A stretch of DNA of 64,000 bases from Phycisphaerales bacterium (GCA_029260555.1 JAJDCZ010000005.1:1-64000), one strand, 5' to 3'; counted from the first letter of the stretch, positions 27,071 through 36,308 are shown. The notes: generated by a model not told the origin, from the sequence alone. Made by a program: numbers and translations.

Positions 27071-27217
27071 AAAGATGAATGCTGCTGGTCAGATTCATGA
27101 ACCTGTTTTTGCCATCAAACACATCTGATTGATGCATCATCTGGTCGTTTGACTTCAAGCCCGGTTATTGTCATTGCTGCAAAGAGCCTTGCTTGTGGGT
27201 TGCTACAGTTGTGGCTC

Positions 27218-27991
27218 ATGGATGAACAAAGCAAGCCAACATCAAGACCCAAGCTGGGGATGAACTTGTCGCTTCCTGTCTTCAAGACGCAGGAGCATCC
27301 CTGTCCATATTTGCCCGGCAACTATGCATCAGAGCTGGTGGTTGGCTCGCGCGGGCTTGATTCAGCCATGTATGAAAAGCTCATGCATCAGGGGTTTCGG
27401 CGCTCCGGTGTGATGTTCTACGCAACGGATTGCCCGGGCTGCCAGGCTTGTGTGCCCATTCGTGTGCCTGTGGATCAGTTCAGGCTTTCCAAGAGTCAGA
27501 AACGGGCTCTGAACAAGAACCGTGATGTAGAGGTCAGGGTTCTTTCAGAACCGTTGTGCGATGAAGCCAGGCACGAGTTGCTGTGCCGATATGAAACTTT
27601 CAAGCATGGCGGAAAGAATGTGCCTTCGTTTGACGAGTTTGAAGCCAACTTCTGCTTTTCCACCATCCACACCATCGAGATGGATTATCTGATCGATGGC
27701 AAGCTCATAGGCGTGGGGCTGGTGGATGTTTGCCCTGATTCGCTTTCGAGCGTCTACTTCTACTTCGAGCCCGAGTATGCCAAACGAAGTCTGGGGATTT
27801 TCTCAGCCTTGACAGAGATCCAGGAAACAGGACGCCGAGGTCTGCGTTATTGGCACATGGGGTTTGTGGTGCGAGGCTGCGCCAAAATGGATTACAAAAA
27901 TACCTTTCGTCCCCATGAAGTGCGCGATTCACTCGGATTCTGGTCGGTTCCTCATGCCCGGCGCAAGCTGAACCCCAGACTTGGGTCTTGA
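27218..27991 (+). CDS. bpt: Aspartate/glutamate leucyltransferase (N-degron pathway)
   Basis: 257 residues from the ATG at 27218. The open frame reaches 27149 but the added 23 residues are not typical. Bpt transfers leucine from Leu-tRNA to N-terminal Asp or Glu, marking proteins for ClpS/ClpAP. Family motifs include PCPYLPG, YASELV, LMHQGFRRSGVMFY, a Cys cluster DCPGCQACVPIRVPV, and SKSQKRALNKN. The usual length is about 240-250. Neither ClpS nor the leucyl/phenylalanyl transferase is in the window. A clear neighbour relation is not visible. Confidence 0.9.
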   Translation: MDEQSKPTSRPKLGMNLSLPVFKTQEHPCPYLPGNYASELVVGSRGLDSAMYEKLMHQGFRRSGVMFYATDCPGCQACVPIRVPVDQFRLSKSQKRALNKNRDVEVRVLSEPLCDEARHELLCRYETFKHGGKNVPSFDEFEANFCFSTIHTIEMDYLIDGKLIGVGLVDVCPDSLSSVYFYFEPEYAKRSLGIFSALTEIQETGRRGLRYWHMGFVVRGCAKMDYKNTFRPHEVRDSLGFWSVPHARRKLNPRLGS

Positions 27992-28072
27992 TTTGGGATC
28001 ACTATTCTGTCATACTATTGATGTCTTTCCTGCGGGGATTCACCCAAGACGACTAGCGGAGATTTCAGACTG

Positions 28073-28921
28073 ATGTCCAACCGAAAAAAATCGGCGTTTA
28101 CACTGATCGAACTTCTGGTGGTCATCGCCATCATCGCGCTCCTTATTGCCATTTTGCTTCCCTCTCTTGGCAGCGCCCGTAATACTGCCAAGCAGGTTGT
28201 CTGCAGCTCGAACCTCAGACAAATGGGCATCGCCATGGCGGGATACACAAAGGACAATCAGGGATTCTTCCCGGGCGATCACTGGCAAGACCGAGGAACG
28301 CTCAATCTCTTTGCATGGCCCGGGCGGCTTCGCGTGTACATGGGCGACTCAACCGATGGATTCTGGTGCCCATCAACACTCAGCGATTTCAAGTGGGTCA
28401 AAACCTACAGAGACTCTGCTATTCCCAGCGGCACCGATGGTCAGGGATCCCCGACTCTCTTTGGTTATGAAGAGTTTGAAAGACCACTGCGAGGCACACG
28501 CCAGGATATGACCATCACCTATGGATACAACGGCTGGGGTGTCGGCGATATTCAAGGTGCTTGTGGAGGGATGTTCGGCCTCGGCGGGCATGTTGCATGG
28601 ACCAACCGCGACAACATGAATGAACGCCGACTGTGGGAGATTCCCCAGCACTGGGTTCAGCAGCCCAGCGATATGATCGCTCTGGCTGACAATACCGTGA
28701 ACTTTAACTGGGATGCCTGGATTACTCCCAAGACTCAGAACTGGCGAAACTGGCCCGGTGATCGCCACTTTGATGGCTCAAATGTGCTGTTCGTTGATGG
28801 TCATGCCAAGCACATGAAGCAAAAAGACCTTATTGATAACCCGGACCGCACCATTCAGGAACAGAAAAGGGCAAGAAGACGCTGGAACTTTGATTACGAC
28901 CCACGCCTTGAATGTCTGTAA
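28073..28921 (+). CDS. Prepilin-like secreted protein with N-terminal methylation motif
   Basis: 282 residues. GGAG lies 11 bases before the ATG. The N-terminus SAFTLIELLVVIAIIALLIAILLPSLG is the type IV/II pseudopilin signal, with cleavage expected before Phe and a Glu at +5. The body is a compact domain with WVKTYRD, YGYNGWG and a C-terminal DRHFDGSNVLFVDGHAKHM, the H-x9-DG-like ending seen in many planctomycete prepilin-like proteins. Such proteins are numerous in planctomycetes, and their role is unknown. A relative with the same signal is at 31.7-32.7 kb. Confidence 0.85.
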   Translation: MSNRKKSAFTLIELLVVIAIIALLIAILLPSLGSARNTAKQVVCSSNLRQMGIAMAGYTKDNQGFFPGDHWQDRGTLNLFAWPGRLRVYMGDSTDGFWCPSTLSDFKWVKTYRDSAIPSGTDGQGSPTLFGYEEFERPLRGTRQDMTITYGYNGWGVGDIQGACGGMFGLGGHVAWTNRDNMNERRLWEIPQHWVQQPSDMIALADNTVNFNWDAWITPKTQNWRNWPGDRHFDGSNVLFVDGHAKHMKQKDLIDNPDRTIQEQKRARRRWNFDYDPRLECL

Positions 28922-28957
28922 ACCATCCAGCACCTTGACCCGCAAACGAGCTTTCAT

Positions 28958-29320
28958 ATGACCCTCAAAAGTATCATTCAACTTCTTGTTGCGATTGCCC
29001 TGCTGGCAGCAGCGGGTGTTCTGGTGGCAAAGAATCTGGCCAAGTCATCCGGTACCAACTCTGACGGGCCGCCAAAGGAAATTCACTTTCAATGCGCTAC
29101 CGAATCATGCCAGGCGGTCTTTACGGTGCCTTTCAAGGATGTTCGGGCGTACGCTGAGAACTCTGAGGGGTCGTATCCCTGTCCCGAGTGTGGCAAACAC
29201 TTTACGCATGAGGTGTACAAGTGCAGCAACTGTGATGCTGCTCTGGAGCCAGTCGGGCACGGCGGGTTCCCTGAGGTCTGCCCAAGTTGTGGAGAGGCGA
29301 TTCGTCCACCCGGCGCCTGA
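28958..29320 (+). CDS. Small membrane-anchored zinc-ribbon protein
   Basis: 120 residues. One N-terminal membrane helix (QLLVAIALLAAAGVLV) is followed by a region with three pairs of cysteines: CATESC, CPECGKH and CSNCDA-x-CPSCGE. The last four Cys pairs are spaced as zinc knuckles, so the domain should bind one or two zinc ions. It starts 36 bases after the prepilin-like gene. No family name is certain and the function is unknown. Confidence 0.72.
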   Translation: MTLKSIIQLLVAIALLAAAGVLVAKNLAKSSGTNSDGPPKEIHFQCATESCQAVFTVPFKDVRAYAENSEGSYPCPECGKHFTHEVYKCSNCDAALEPVGHGGFPEVCPSCGEAIRPPGA

Positions 29321-29360
29321 TGGCCGGCAAGACACTGTCGTTGTGGGTGGGGAGAAAATA

Positions 29361-30092
29361 ATGTCTGAACCCAATCAAGCAAGAGAGCATTCACGCAGGC
29401 GAGCTGTGTGTGGCGGGCTGTCGTCTGCCAGAGTCTTGGGGGTTCTGGCGGCACTGCTGCTGGCGACACCAACTGTGCAGGCTCATATTTTTCACTTTAT
29501 TGCGCTCCTCAACGGCCAGACGGTTTTGCCTCCGGTTCAAACGCCGGTGACGGGCACCGCGGTGTTTCAATACAACCATCATGGGCTGTTGTTTGATATA
29601 GATCTTTTTATCGAAGGGCTGACACTTGCGGATCTGGCGAACACAGGTCCCAACAACACCCCCGTGCATATTCACACCGCACCGCTCGGCGCCAATGGTC
29701 CAATTGTGCTTGATCTGGGGTGGATGACCCAGTTTGTCGAAGAACCCACAGGTCTGAGGCTGATCCTCAATGACGCTTTCCTCGGCGATCAGCAGGGCAA
29801 TGTCTGGAGCGACTTTTTCCAGAACGAAGTAGACCTCTTTGATGAGAAGCTATACATCGATGTCCACACCATCGCCCACCCCGAAGGCGAAGTTCGTGGC
29901 CAGCTTGTCGTTTCAGGTATTGGCTTGTGCCCGGCTGACTACAACAACGATGGCGTAGTGGATGTGCTGGACTTTTTTATCTTCGTCAACCTGTTCAGCC
30001 AGAACAGCTTTGAAGCGGATTTGAATCTTGATGGCACTGTGGATGTGCTGGACTTTTTCCGGTTTATTGCAGTGTTTCAAGTTGGCTGCTGA
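29361..30092 (+). CDS. Secreted CHRD-domain protein with two dockerin-like repeats
   Basis: 243 residues from the ATG at 29361 (GGGGAG site upstream; the longer frame back to 28986 overlaps the zinc-ribbon gene). A signal peptide (VLAALLLATPTVQA) precedes a CHRD domain with the typical FHFIALLNGQTVLPPVQTP start and HIHTAPLGANGPIVLDLG, and ends IDVHTIAHPEGEVRGQL. The C-terminus has two Ca-binding repeats, DYNNDGVVDVLDFFIFVNLF and DLNLDGTVDVLDFFRFI, with the D-x-N-x-D-G-x-x-D-x-LD pattern of the dockerin-type family frequent in planctomycetes. It may attach to a surface scaffold, but no cohesin is seen here. Confidence 0.87.
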   Translation: MSEPNQAREHSRRRAVCGGLSSARVLGVLAALLLATPTVQAHIFHFIALLNGQTVLPPVQTPVTGTAVFQYNHHGLLFDIDLFIEGLTLADLANTGPNNTPVHIHTAPLGANGPIVLDLGWMTQFVEEPTGLRLILNDAFLGDQQGNVWSDFFQNEVDLFDEKLYIDVHTIAHPEGEVRGQLVVSGIGLCPADYNNDGVVDVLDFFIFVNLFSQNSFEADLNLDGTVDVLDFFRFIAVFQVGC

Positions 30093-30143
30093 GCATTCAA
30101 ATATATATGACAAACGCAGCCAGACCTGTCTAACAGCAGAATC

Positions 30144-30587
30144 TCAGGATTCGGCTGTGAATGTTGCACCCGCCAGCACGCCAAAGGCCACGATCTGGCC
30201 TTTTTCAAAGTCATCCGGGCTTTGGCGATCATCGGTGAGTTTGACGATTACGGGGATACCTGCGTTGACGGTGATGGTGCCTGCGGATGAATCGGTGCTC
30301 ACGACCATGCCTTGCACTCGTCGAGGTCTGCCGATCACGGGATCAATGAAGCGCCCACCTGCCCCCACCACATCGACACGGCGTGCATGCACCTGAATCA
30401 TGCCCATGGCTGTCTTGCCGACGGGCGTTGATATCTCGCTGGTGGAAATCAGGTGCAGTTGATAGTTGGTGTTGGGAAATGTGAGCCGAACCATCACGGG
30501 TCTGGTTGCGGTTTCTTCCTCAAAGCCATCGAAGGTGCCTCGGGCGATGTGAGGCTCGATTTTGATTGTGGGTTCGGGGTGAATCAT
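30144..30587 (-). CDS. Conserved-looking hypothetical protein
   Basis: 147 residues with no signal peptide or membrane helix. It is rich in beta-strand patterns (QLHLISTSEISTPVG, GMVVSTDSSAGTITVNAGIPVIVKL), suggesting a small cytoplasmic beta-barrel or OB-like domain. I recognise no family. It converges with the CHRD gene after a 51-base gap and is followed by pabA on the minus strand, but the distance to pabA (34 bases upstream) could place it in the same operon. Confidence 0.6.
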   Translation of the reverse strand: MIHPEPTIKIEPHIARGTFDGFEEETATRPVMVRLTFPNTNYQLHLISTSEISTPVGKTAMGMIQVHARRVDVVGAGGRFIDPVIGRPRRVQGMVVSTDSSAGTITVNAGIPVIVKLTDDRQSPDDFEKGQIVAFGVLAGATFTAES

Positions 30588-30621
30588 GGTGTCATGAGCA
30601 TAGGGCGTATGGCTGATGCGC

Positions 30622-31275
30622 TCAACATGACGCCTGCAATGGTGCCATATTCAGAAAATTGCCCAGCAACTGATGCCCCTGATCTGTCAGGAAGCTCTCG
30701 GGATGAAACTGCACCCCTTCCATGGGTGCCTTGCCAGGGTCATCCCACACCCGCGATAGCCCCATCAACACGCGCTGTGACTGACCAGATGAGCCAGGCT
30801 CATCGGTCCATGCAGATGCATGCCACCCGGATGGTACCGCATCAAAATCAGCGACCAGTGAGTGATATCGAGTGGCACAAAAGGGGCTGGGGAGTCCTGC
30901 AAAGAGGCCTGTGGAGTCATGGTGCATCATGCTGGTCTTGCCATGCATGGGTTTGTCGTGCTGATGAACCCTCATTCCAGCAAGCTCAGCCATGCACTGA
31001 TGCCCAAGACAGACGCCCAGCACAGGGATACGACCAGCGAAACGGGAAATCATGGCCCGCGATACGCCTGATTCACTGGGCGTGCAAGGCCCCGGCGAAA
31101 TCACCAGATGCGTCGGCCCCTTGCCACCATCAAGAGCCTGAGCCTGATCAGGCGTGATGGCATCATTGCGAACCACGATCAAATCTCGCTCGGGAATCAG
31201 GCTGGGTTCAATCTCGCCAAAGCGCTGGACCAGGTTCCAGGTAAAGCTGTCATAGTTGTCGATCAGCAGAATCAT
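30622..31275 (-). CDS. pabA: Glutamine amidotransferase, anthranilate/aminodeoxychorismate synthase component II
   Basis: 217 residues. The class I glutamine amidotransferase fold is shown by MILLIDNYDSFTWNLVQRF, the catalytic Cys in VLGVCLGHQC and the His-Glu pair in GVQFHPESFLTDQG. The family supplies ammonia for aminodeoxychorismate (folate) or anthranilate (tryptophan) synthesis. There is no trpE, pabB or other pathway gene in the window, so which partner it serves is open; pabA and trpG are often the same protein. The symbol is therefore tentative. Confidence 0.85.
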   Translation of the reverse strand: MILLIDNYDSFTWNLVQRFGEIEPSLIPERDLIVVRNDAITPDQAQALDGGKGPTHLVISPGPCTPSESGVSRAMISRFAGRIPVLGVCLGHQCMAELAGMRVHQHDKPMHGKTSMMHHDSTGLFAGLPSPFCATRYHSLVADFDAVPSGWHASAWTDEPGSSGQSQRVLMGLSRVWDDPGKAPMEGVQFHPESFLTDQGHQLLGNFLNMAPLQASC

Positions 31276-31342
31276 CGCGGGTCAGTGTAGGTCGCCTGCC
31301 TGTAGCACCACGCCAGAGGCATTCATGGATGAGCATTTGTGC

Positions 31343-31657
31343 TCAGCCGCCTGCCGGGCTGGAGCCAGCCTTGCCAGACCCTGGCTCGGGCTCTTGACCC
31401 TTGGGGTAGCGGTTCTGAGCATCAGTCGCAGCAGCATTTTCTTGAAGTGCTGCTGAAGTGCTTTGATTGCTCAAGGCACGCTCTCGAGTTACTTTATCAG
31501 GCTTTTTGGGAATGAAGTTTTTTGAATAGACAACCACGACCAACAAAAGCACCACAACACCCACTGCGCTCACGATCACCCGTTTGCGTATTTCCGGGTC
31601 AGCCATGCTTACTCGAACCCGGTCAGTGAGTTCTTCGATGCGATACCGATCGATCAT
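31343..31657 (-). CDS. Small single-pass membrane protein
   Basis: 104 residues. A short N-terminal cytoplasmic part (MIDRYRIEELTDRVRVSMADPEIRKR) is followed by one strong membrane helix (VIVSAVGVVVLLLVVVVYS) and a disordered Ser/Ala/Gly-rich tail. No family is recognised. The frame is supported by an uninterrupted ORF with start before it, but there is no clear ribosome-binding site. It could be anchored with its tail outside. Confidence 0.55.
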   Translation of the reverse strand: MIDRYRIEELTDRVRVSMADPEIRKRVIVSAVGVVVLLLVVVVYSKNFIPKKPDKVTRERALSNQSTSAALQENAAATDAQNRYPKGQEPEPGSGKAGSSPAGG

Positions 31658-31698
31658 GCCTGTCCTCTGTTGTGTGCGTCAGGTGTAAAAGAATAGGG

Positions 31699-32748
31699 TT
31701 AGCGTTGAATATCCCGGCCGTGAATGCCGTCCTTCGTAGCCCAGAAGAATGCGGGATAGAGCCCGCCATTCTCGGTCGTGCCGTTCTCAAGAAGGTCGCC
31801 TCTCATTTCATATCGTCCAAGAATGGAGTTATCGACATCCCACACATCCGTAGGCGTAAACGCATCACGCACGCTCTGCTTGGGTGATTGTGTCAATGCA
31901 GACACCTCGCTCATGTTCGCCCGGATCACGCTGCCATCGACCAGCCCAACATTGGTCTTGGCCTGTGGATTGTGCCAGGTTGGTGGAGCATCGCGTCTGC
32001 CGAGAACTTGAGGATTCCCCAGGATGGTCACTGTCTCAAGCCGACGGCGCTGTGATGTATCAAATCGCTCAAAGATGATGACTTTTTGCGTGGGATAGGT
32101 CACATCACTCTGCCTGTTACGGCGAAAACCCGCCTGATCAGGCTCTCGTGGATCAGCAGAGTTCCTGGGCGACTGGGCATACCGATTCGGGTTAAACCAG
32201 AATGTAGGCGAATAGAAATATGAAGTGTCCCAGATCACCCGATCCAGAGAGTATTGAGTGGAAAGTTCAAGGAATCGATCCTTGGGTGCTGCATCAGCCG
32301 GTGCAAACTGAACATCAGATGCGTAATCACCCGGTGAGATCCAGTCCGCGGTCTGGCTGTACCAGTGGGCTGCGTACATCTCGCTCTTCCACACTCCCGG
32401 ATCAGTAAAAGCAAAGCACTGTTCATCGTTTCTGGAGATGCGCCACCAGGTGCCTTGATTGCAGAGGTTGGTTCCTCTGCCAAAGGGATTGACAAAAGAG
32501 TCATCATGCTCTCCACCATACAGGATCTGCACCTGCGTCAGAGATTTGATATTCGACAGGCTCACGGTGTTTTGAGCTGCGAGTCTGGCTTCACCCAGAG
32601 ATGGAAGCAGAATCCCAATAAGCAGTGCGATGATCGCAATGACGACCAACAGCTCAATGAGCGTAAAGCCCCGGCCGGGATTGCTGCTTCTCAGCTTCAA
32701 CCTGCTCCACCGGCTTACACCGTTGTCGTTTGTATTCAGACGATTCAT
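31699..32748 (-). CDS. Prepilin-like secreted protein with N-terminal methylation motif
   Basis: 349 residues from the ATG at 32748, five bases after GGAGG. A start three bases upstream is too near the site, and the frame reaches 32838 without support. The N-terminal region SRWSRLKLRSSNPGRGFTLIELLVVIAIIALLIGILLPSLG is the pseudopilin signal. The mature domain has ILYGGEHDDSFVNPFGRGT and the later DAPPTWHNPQAKTNVGLVDGSV, again the H...DG ending of the planctomycete prepilin-like proteins. The long basic leader peptide before the helix is atypical. It has the same signal as the protein at 28.1-28.9 kb but little other similarity. Confidence 0.85.
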   Translation of the reverse strand: MNRLNTNDNGVSRWSRLKLRSSNPGRGFTLIELLVVIAIIALLIGILLPSLGEARLAAQNTVSLSNIKSLTQVQILYGGEHDDSFVNPFGRGTNLCNQGTWWRISRNDEQCFAFTDPGVWKSEMYAAHWYSQTADWISPGDYASDVQFAPADAAPKDRFLELSTQYSLDRVIWDTSYFYSPTFWFNPNRYAQSPRNSADPREPDQAGFRRNRQSDVTYPTQKVIIFERFDTSQRRRLETVTILGNPQVLGRRDAPPTWHNPQAKTNVGLVDGSVIRANMSEVSALTQSPKQSVRDAFTPTDVWDVDNSILGRYEMRGDLLENGTTENGGLYPAFFWATKDGIHGRDIQR

Positions 32749-32957
32749 CATAGCCTCCAATTTCAAAGTTCTGTGTATGCTTTGCCCGCCCGCATCACAC
32801 AACACATGACACAGCACCTCGTTGCATGATTCTAACATCTATCCGTACTGACGGCAATTCTGATGCCAAAAATGGATCGATACCAGCGGAATCCTTTTTC
32901 TGCCTGCCGATAACTCAAAAAGACTGGCTCGATCAGCCTCATCTGGCGGGTTCCTGA

Positions 32958-33779
32958 TCAGATCTGGCCAGATTCTTTTTTCTTACTTTGACTGGTATTG
33001 GCGATTTCCTCACGAACGATCCGCCTGATCAGTTCAATCTTGCCGGGCGTGGCGTTCTCCATGCTCCCCGCCAGTGCATCCAGCCCGCCCAGAGCTGCCC
33101 CGATCAGCCCTGCTCGGCTGATGATGTCCTCACACCGGGCATCCAGGGCATCAACCCTGTCCGCAGCTGCCAAAAGCACAGCATCAATCTGCCTGCGAAT
33201 GATCGCAGTCTGTTTATTGATCTCCCCAACCTGGCTGCACGCATCTTCAACACGCTGCACCAGGGCTTCACTTTGCTCGATCAGAGCAGATATATCCTGC
33301 CCACCTATTGCGTCCTGCTGCGTGGGAGATACTGCGGGTTCTGTCTGGTCAGCCTGGCGCTCAATGGGCTCAGGTGGAGATGCGTTTTGTATTTCCGTCT
33401 TTGAGTCTTCGATGCTGGTGAGTCGGCTGGCAATCTGGGTCGTGTGCTCTTCCAGAACAGCCAGACGGTCAACCAGCGATTCCGCCTGCTCGTCTGCCTT
33501 GCTGGCAATGGCGTCAGCACGGGTCTGCACCGCATCCAGAGCTTGCTTGAGCGCCAAAATCCTTTTTCGCGTGCTTTGTTTTGCTTCTTCAAGCTCACGA
33601 AGCACTCGTTGAGCCTGATCTGCCTGGTTTTCGAGTCGATCAGCTTCATCACCAGCCTGCTCTATGGTCTGCCGAAGCTCACGCGAATACTCATCAAACG
33701 CATCTGAATCGATCACTCGAGGTGAAACGAACACCTCGCTGGCCAAATCCGATACCGTTTCCAAGCTCGACCGTTCCAT
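32958..33779 (-). CDS. Coiled-coil protein of unknown function
   Basis: 273 residues. AGAGG lies before the ATG. Most of residues 25-105 (ELRQTIEQAGDEADRLENQADQAQRVLRELEEAKQSTRKRI...) have heptad patterns and should form a long coiled coil. A second helix set at about 160-215 is followed by a Gly/Ala stretch (IGAALGGLDALAGS). There is no signal peptide or membrane helix, so it is probably cytoplasmic. Homology to a known family is not evident. It is divergent from the pseudouridine synthase gene. Confidence 0.68.
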   Translation of the reverse strand: MERSSLETVSDLASEVFVSPRVIDSDAFDEYSRELRQTIEQAGDEADRLENQADQAQRVLRELEEAKQSTRKRILALKQALDAVQTRADAIASKADEQAESLVDRLAVLEEHTTQIASRLTSIEDSKTEIQNASPPEPIERQADQTEPAVSPTQQDAIGGQDISALIEQSEALVQRVEDACSQVGEINKQTAIIRRQIDAVLLAAADRVDALDARCEDIISRAGLIGAALGGLDALAGSMENATPGKIELIRRIVREEIANTSQSKKKESGQI

Positions 33780-33907
33780 AGCTCAACCTCTATTTACGAT
33801 GACAAACCATCTTCTGATGAATCGGCCCACCTGAACCTGACGCTTGAGAATCGGACCAACTCTCCACAAAGCAAGGCTCCCACGCTACACCAGCCTAAAC
33901 TCAACCA

Positions 33908-34786
33908 ATGCCTCCTCCAAAGAACACCTCAGCACGAAGCAGCACGAACCCCATCCGCGATGCTGCCCATGGCAGACGCCTTCAACGCGTCCTGGCTGAG
34001 GCTGGCGTCGCGTCCCGGCGAGAATGCGAACAGCTCATCGAAGGCGGGCATGTCTCGGTCAATGGCTCAATCATCAACACGCTCCCAGCATGGGTCGACC
34101 CACAAACCGACCGAGTCGTTGTCGATGGCCTGGTGATCGACCTCAACAGCGCCCGAAAAATCTGGGTCATGCTCAACAAGCCCGCCCGAACCCTCACCAC
34201 CATGCACGATGAACCCGGTGCTGACCGGCGAACCATCGCTGACCTCGTCCAACATCCCGCAGCTCCGCGCCTCTTTCCCGTAGGCAGACTCGATTATGAC
34301 ACCGTCGGGCTCATCCTTCTGACCAATGACGGTGAAGCGGCCAATCGGCTCATCCACCCTCGCTATGGCGTGGCCAAGACCTATCGGGTGATCGTCAAAG
34401 GCTCACTTGAGCCTGAGCAGGTCCAGACTCTGCAAAAAGGCTTGTACCTGACTGATCGCAGAAAGGGGCGTTCGACCGGGGCCAGCCGTACTGCGCCCGT
34501 GGAGGTGCGGGTGGTCAAGAAGGATCGAGAGCGCACGGTGCTGGAGATCACGCTGCACGAAGGGCGAAATCGTCAGATCCGTCGCATGCTTGCAGATGTG
34601 AAATGCCCCGTAAAACGGCTCGAGCGCATCGCGATCGGTCCACTGAGGCTCAAAGGTCTTGCCAGAGGCGAATGGCGCGAGCTGGAAAAACACGAACTTG
34701 CAGCACTCAAAAAAGCCACCCCCAAATCTGGAAAACCCAAACCAACCCATGAAAAACCCGCGCGCGACAACCGCAAACCAAGCTGA
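33908..34786 (+). CDS. RsuA/RluB-family pseudouridine synthase
   Basis: 292 residues. An S4 RNA-binding domain (LQRVLAEAGVASRRECEQLIEGGHVSVNG) is followed by the catalytic domain. The active-site Asp is in FPVGRLDYDTVGLILLTNDG, and GRNRQIRRMLADVKCPVKRLERIAIGPLRL is the closing motif. These place it with RsuA, RluB, RluE and RluF, which modify rRNA. RluB (23S rRNA) is the likeliest by length. The C-terminal 40 residues are Lys/Pro-rich and overlap the start of yihY (38 bases). An RNA position cannot be assigned from sequence. Confidence 0.92.
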   Translation: MPPPKNTSARSSTNPIRDAAHGRRLQRVLAEAGVASRRECEQLIEGGHVSVNGSIINTLPAWVDPQTDRVVVDGLVIDLNSARKIWVMLNKPARTLTTMHDEPGADRRTIADLVQHPAAPRLFPVGRLDYDTVGLILLTNDGEAANRLIHPRYGVAKTYRVIVKGSLEPEQVQTLQKGLYLTDRRKGRSTGASRTAPVEVRVVKKDRERTVLEITLHEGRNRQIRRMLADVKCPVKRLERIAIGPLRLKGLARGEWRELEKHELAALKKATPKSGKPKPTHEKPARDNRKPS

Positions 34787-36308
34787 AACCGATGGAACCA
34801 GACTTGCCCGCATCTCGCATGTTGTGCGTGGTGTTGCAAGAGAACTCTATCGCACACGCCTGCCTCAGATGGCTGCTGCACTGTCGTTTCGAACCATCTT
34901 TGGCATGATCCCTGCAATGGTGCTTTCGCTCGTCGTCATTGGCGGATTCGCCAGCGATCAGAGCGTCGAAAAGATCCTTGATCAACTGCTGGACTTTTCG
35001 GGTCTGAGCGAAATTGTCATCACCGAACAATCCTCTCAAGGCACCCAATCACAAGAAACAAATCCGACCACCGACCAAAATGAACTTGAGCCTGCTCCGG
35101 CGGATACAAACCAGGAACTGCTCCCCCCAGAGCAAAGCGATTTATCAGCAAATGCAGATCCGGTTGCTGATGATGCTCCTGCAAGCACCAGTCAGGAACG
35201 GCTGGAGGTCTGGATTCGTGATCTGATCACCGCGGCTCGTAACATTCAGTTCAAAGCCATCGGTGCTGTGGGCTTGCTTTTTTTAATCTACGCTGCCCTT
35301 TCGATGCTCGTCGAAATTGAGCGCGCGTTTAATCAGGTCTACAGAGCGCAGACTGGACGGCAATGGATTCGCAGACTCACCCACTACTGGACCATGCTCA
35401 CACTGGGCACACTCTTCCTGCTAGCCACCTTCTATGTTGGCGAACGCTTTAAAGACTGGACCGGCGGGCTGGAATCCATCAGCACCATTGGCCGATCCCT
35501 GACAGCCCTCTTGGGCTACTTTACAACCGTCGCGATCAGCTGGCTTCTGATTCTCGTCATGTACAAAATCGTACCCAACGCGCCCGTGCGCCTCGGCCCT
35601 GCCATGATCGGCGCTTTGGTCGCAGCGTTACTCTGGGAAGGCGGCAAGTGGGGCTTCACGCAGTATGTCGCATACTCAATCAGCTATGCCAGACTCTACG
35701 GAGCCATGGCACTCATCCCGCTCTTCATGCTCTGGGTCTATCTAACCTGGCTCATCGTGCTCTTTGGGTTGCAGGTCAGCTACACGCTTCAGAACTTCAA
35801 GCAATGGTCAATCGCTGAAGCCTCTGGTCATGAATCCAGCGATCGCGCACCGTTTCTTGATCCCGCTATCGTTGTCGAGTTCATGACCATGATCGCTTCG
35901 CGTTTTGCAGCGGGCACCCAGACAAGTGCTGAGAAACTCGCTGAGAACCTGGGCATGCCCCGAGCTGAAACGATACAAATCCTCGACGCCCTGGGAAATG
36001 CAGGCCATCTGTGTAAAGTGCAAAGCGACTCAGACGAAGCCATCTACGCACTGGCTCGGCCGCCGGAGCAGATCGATGCATCAGAACTGCTGGCCATCGC
36101 CCATGCCATGGCTGGCACCAGTGCTGTGCCAAGCACCGTACTCGACGAACTTCGCAAACAGGAACTTCATACGCTTTCAGGTCGATCGCTGGCATCTTTG
36201 CTGTCTGTGCCTGCAGCACCAGATTCACAAGCACCCGCTGATGAACCTGCGCCGATTTCTGAGAAGGATGACACTGACAATCATGAGCACTCTGATGAAC
36301 AGTCCTGA
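34749..36308 (+). CDS. YihY/BrkB-family membrane protein
   Basis: 519 residues from the ATG at 34749, inside the end of the pseudouridine synthase gene. YihY proteins are six-helix inner membrane proteins, once labelled ribonuclease BN, which is now considered mistaken; the actual role is unknown. The family core is seen in LPQMAAALSFRTIFGMIPAMVLSL and AFNQVYRAQTGRQWIRRLTHYWTMLTLG. Three unusual parts: an acidic, Gln/Asn-rich 90-residue insert between helices 1 and 2, a C-terminal winged-helix-like domain (AENLGMPRAETIQILDALGNAGHL), and a disordered acidic tail. The lipoprotein gene overlaps its end. Confidence 0.88.
   Translation: MKNPRATTANQAETDGTRLARISHVVRGVARELYRTRLPQMAAALSFRTIFGMIPAMVLSLVVIGGFASDQSVEKILDQLLDFSGLSEIVITEQSSQGTQSQETNPTTDQNELEPAPADTNQELLPPEQSDLSANADPVADDAPASTSQERLEVWIRDLITAARNIQFKAIGAVGLLFLIYAALSMLVEIERAFNQVYRAQTGRQWIRRLTHYWTMLTLGTLFLLATFYVGERFKDWTGGLESISTIGRSLTALLGYFTTVAISWLLILVMYKIVPNAPVRLGPAMIGALVAALLWEGGKWGFTQYVAYSISYARLYGAMALIPLFMLWVYLTWLIVLFGLQVSYTLQNFKQWSIAEASGHESSDRAPFLDPAIVVEFMTMIASRFAAGTQTSAEKLAENLGMPRAETIQILDALGNAGHLCKVQSDSDEAIYALARPPEQIDASELLAIAHAMAGTSAVPSTVLDELRKQELHTLSGRSLASLLSVPAAPDSQAPADEPAPISEKDDTDNHEHSDEQS

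Larger units (their letters stand above)
26894..27217. other. Divergent promoter region between glyQS and bpt
   Basis: About 320 bases with no credible gene. It holds the inverted pair of intergenic repeats (26983-27007 and 27046-27070) and the strong glyQS ribosome-binding site. No promoter can be assigned with confidence. Confidence 0.5.
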
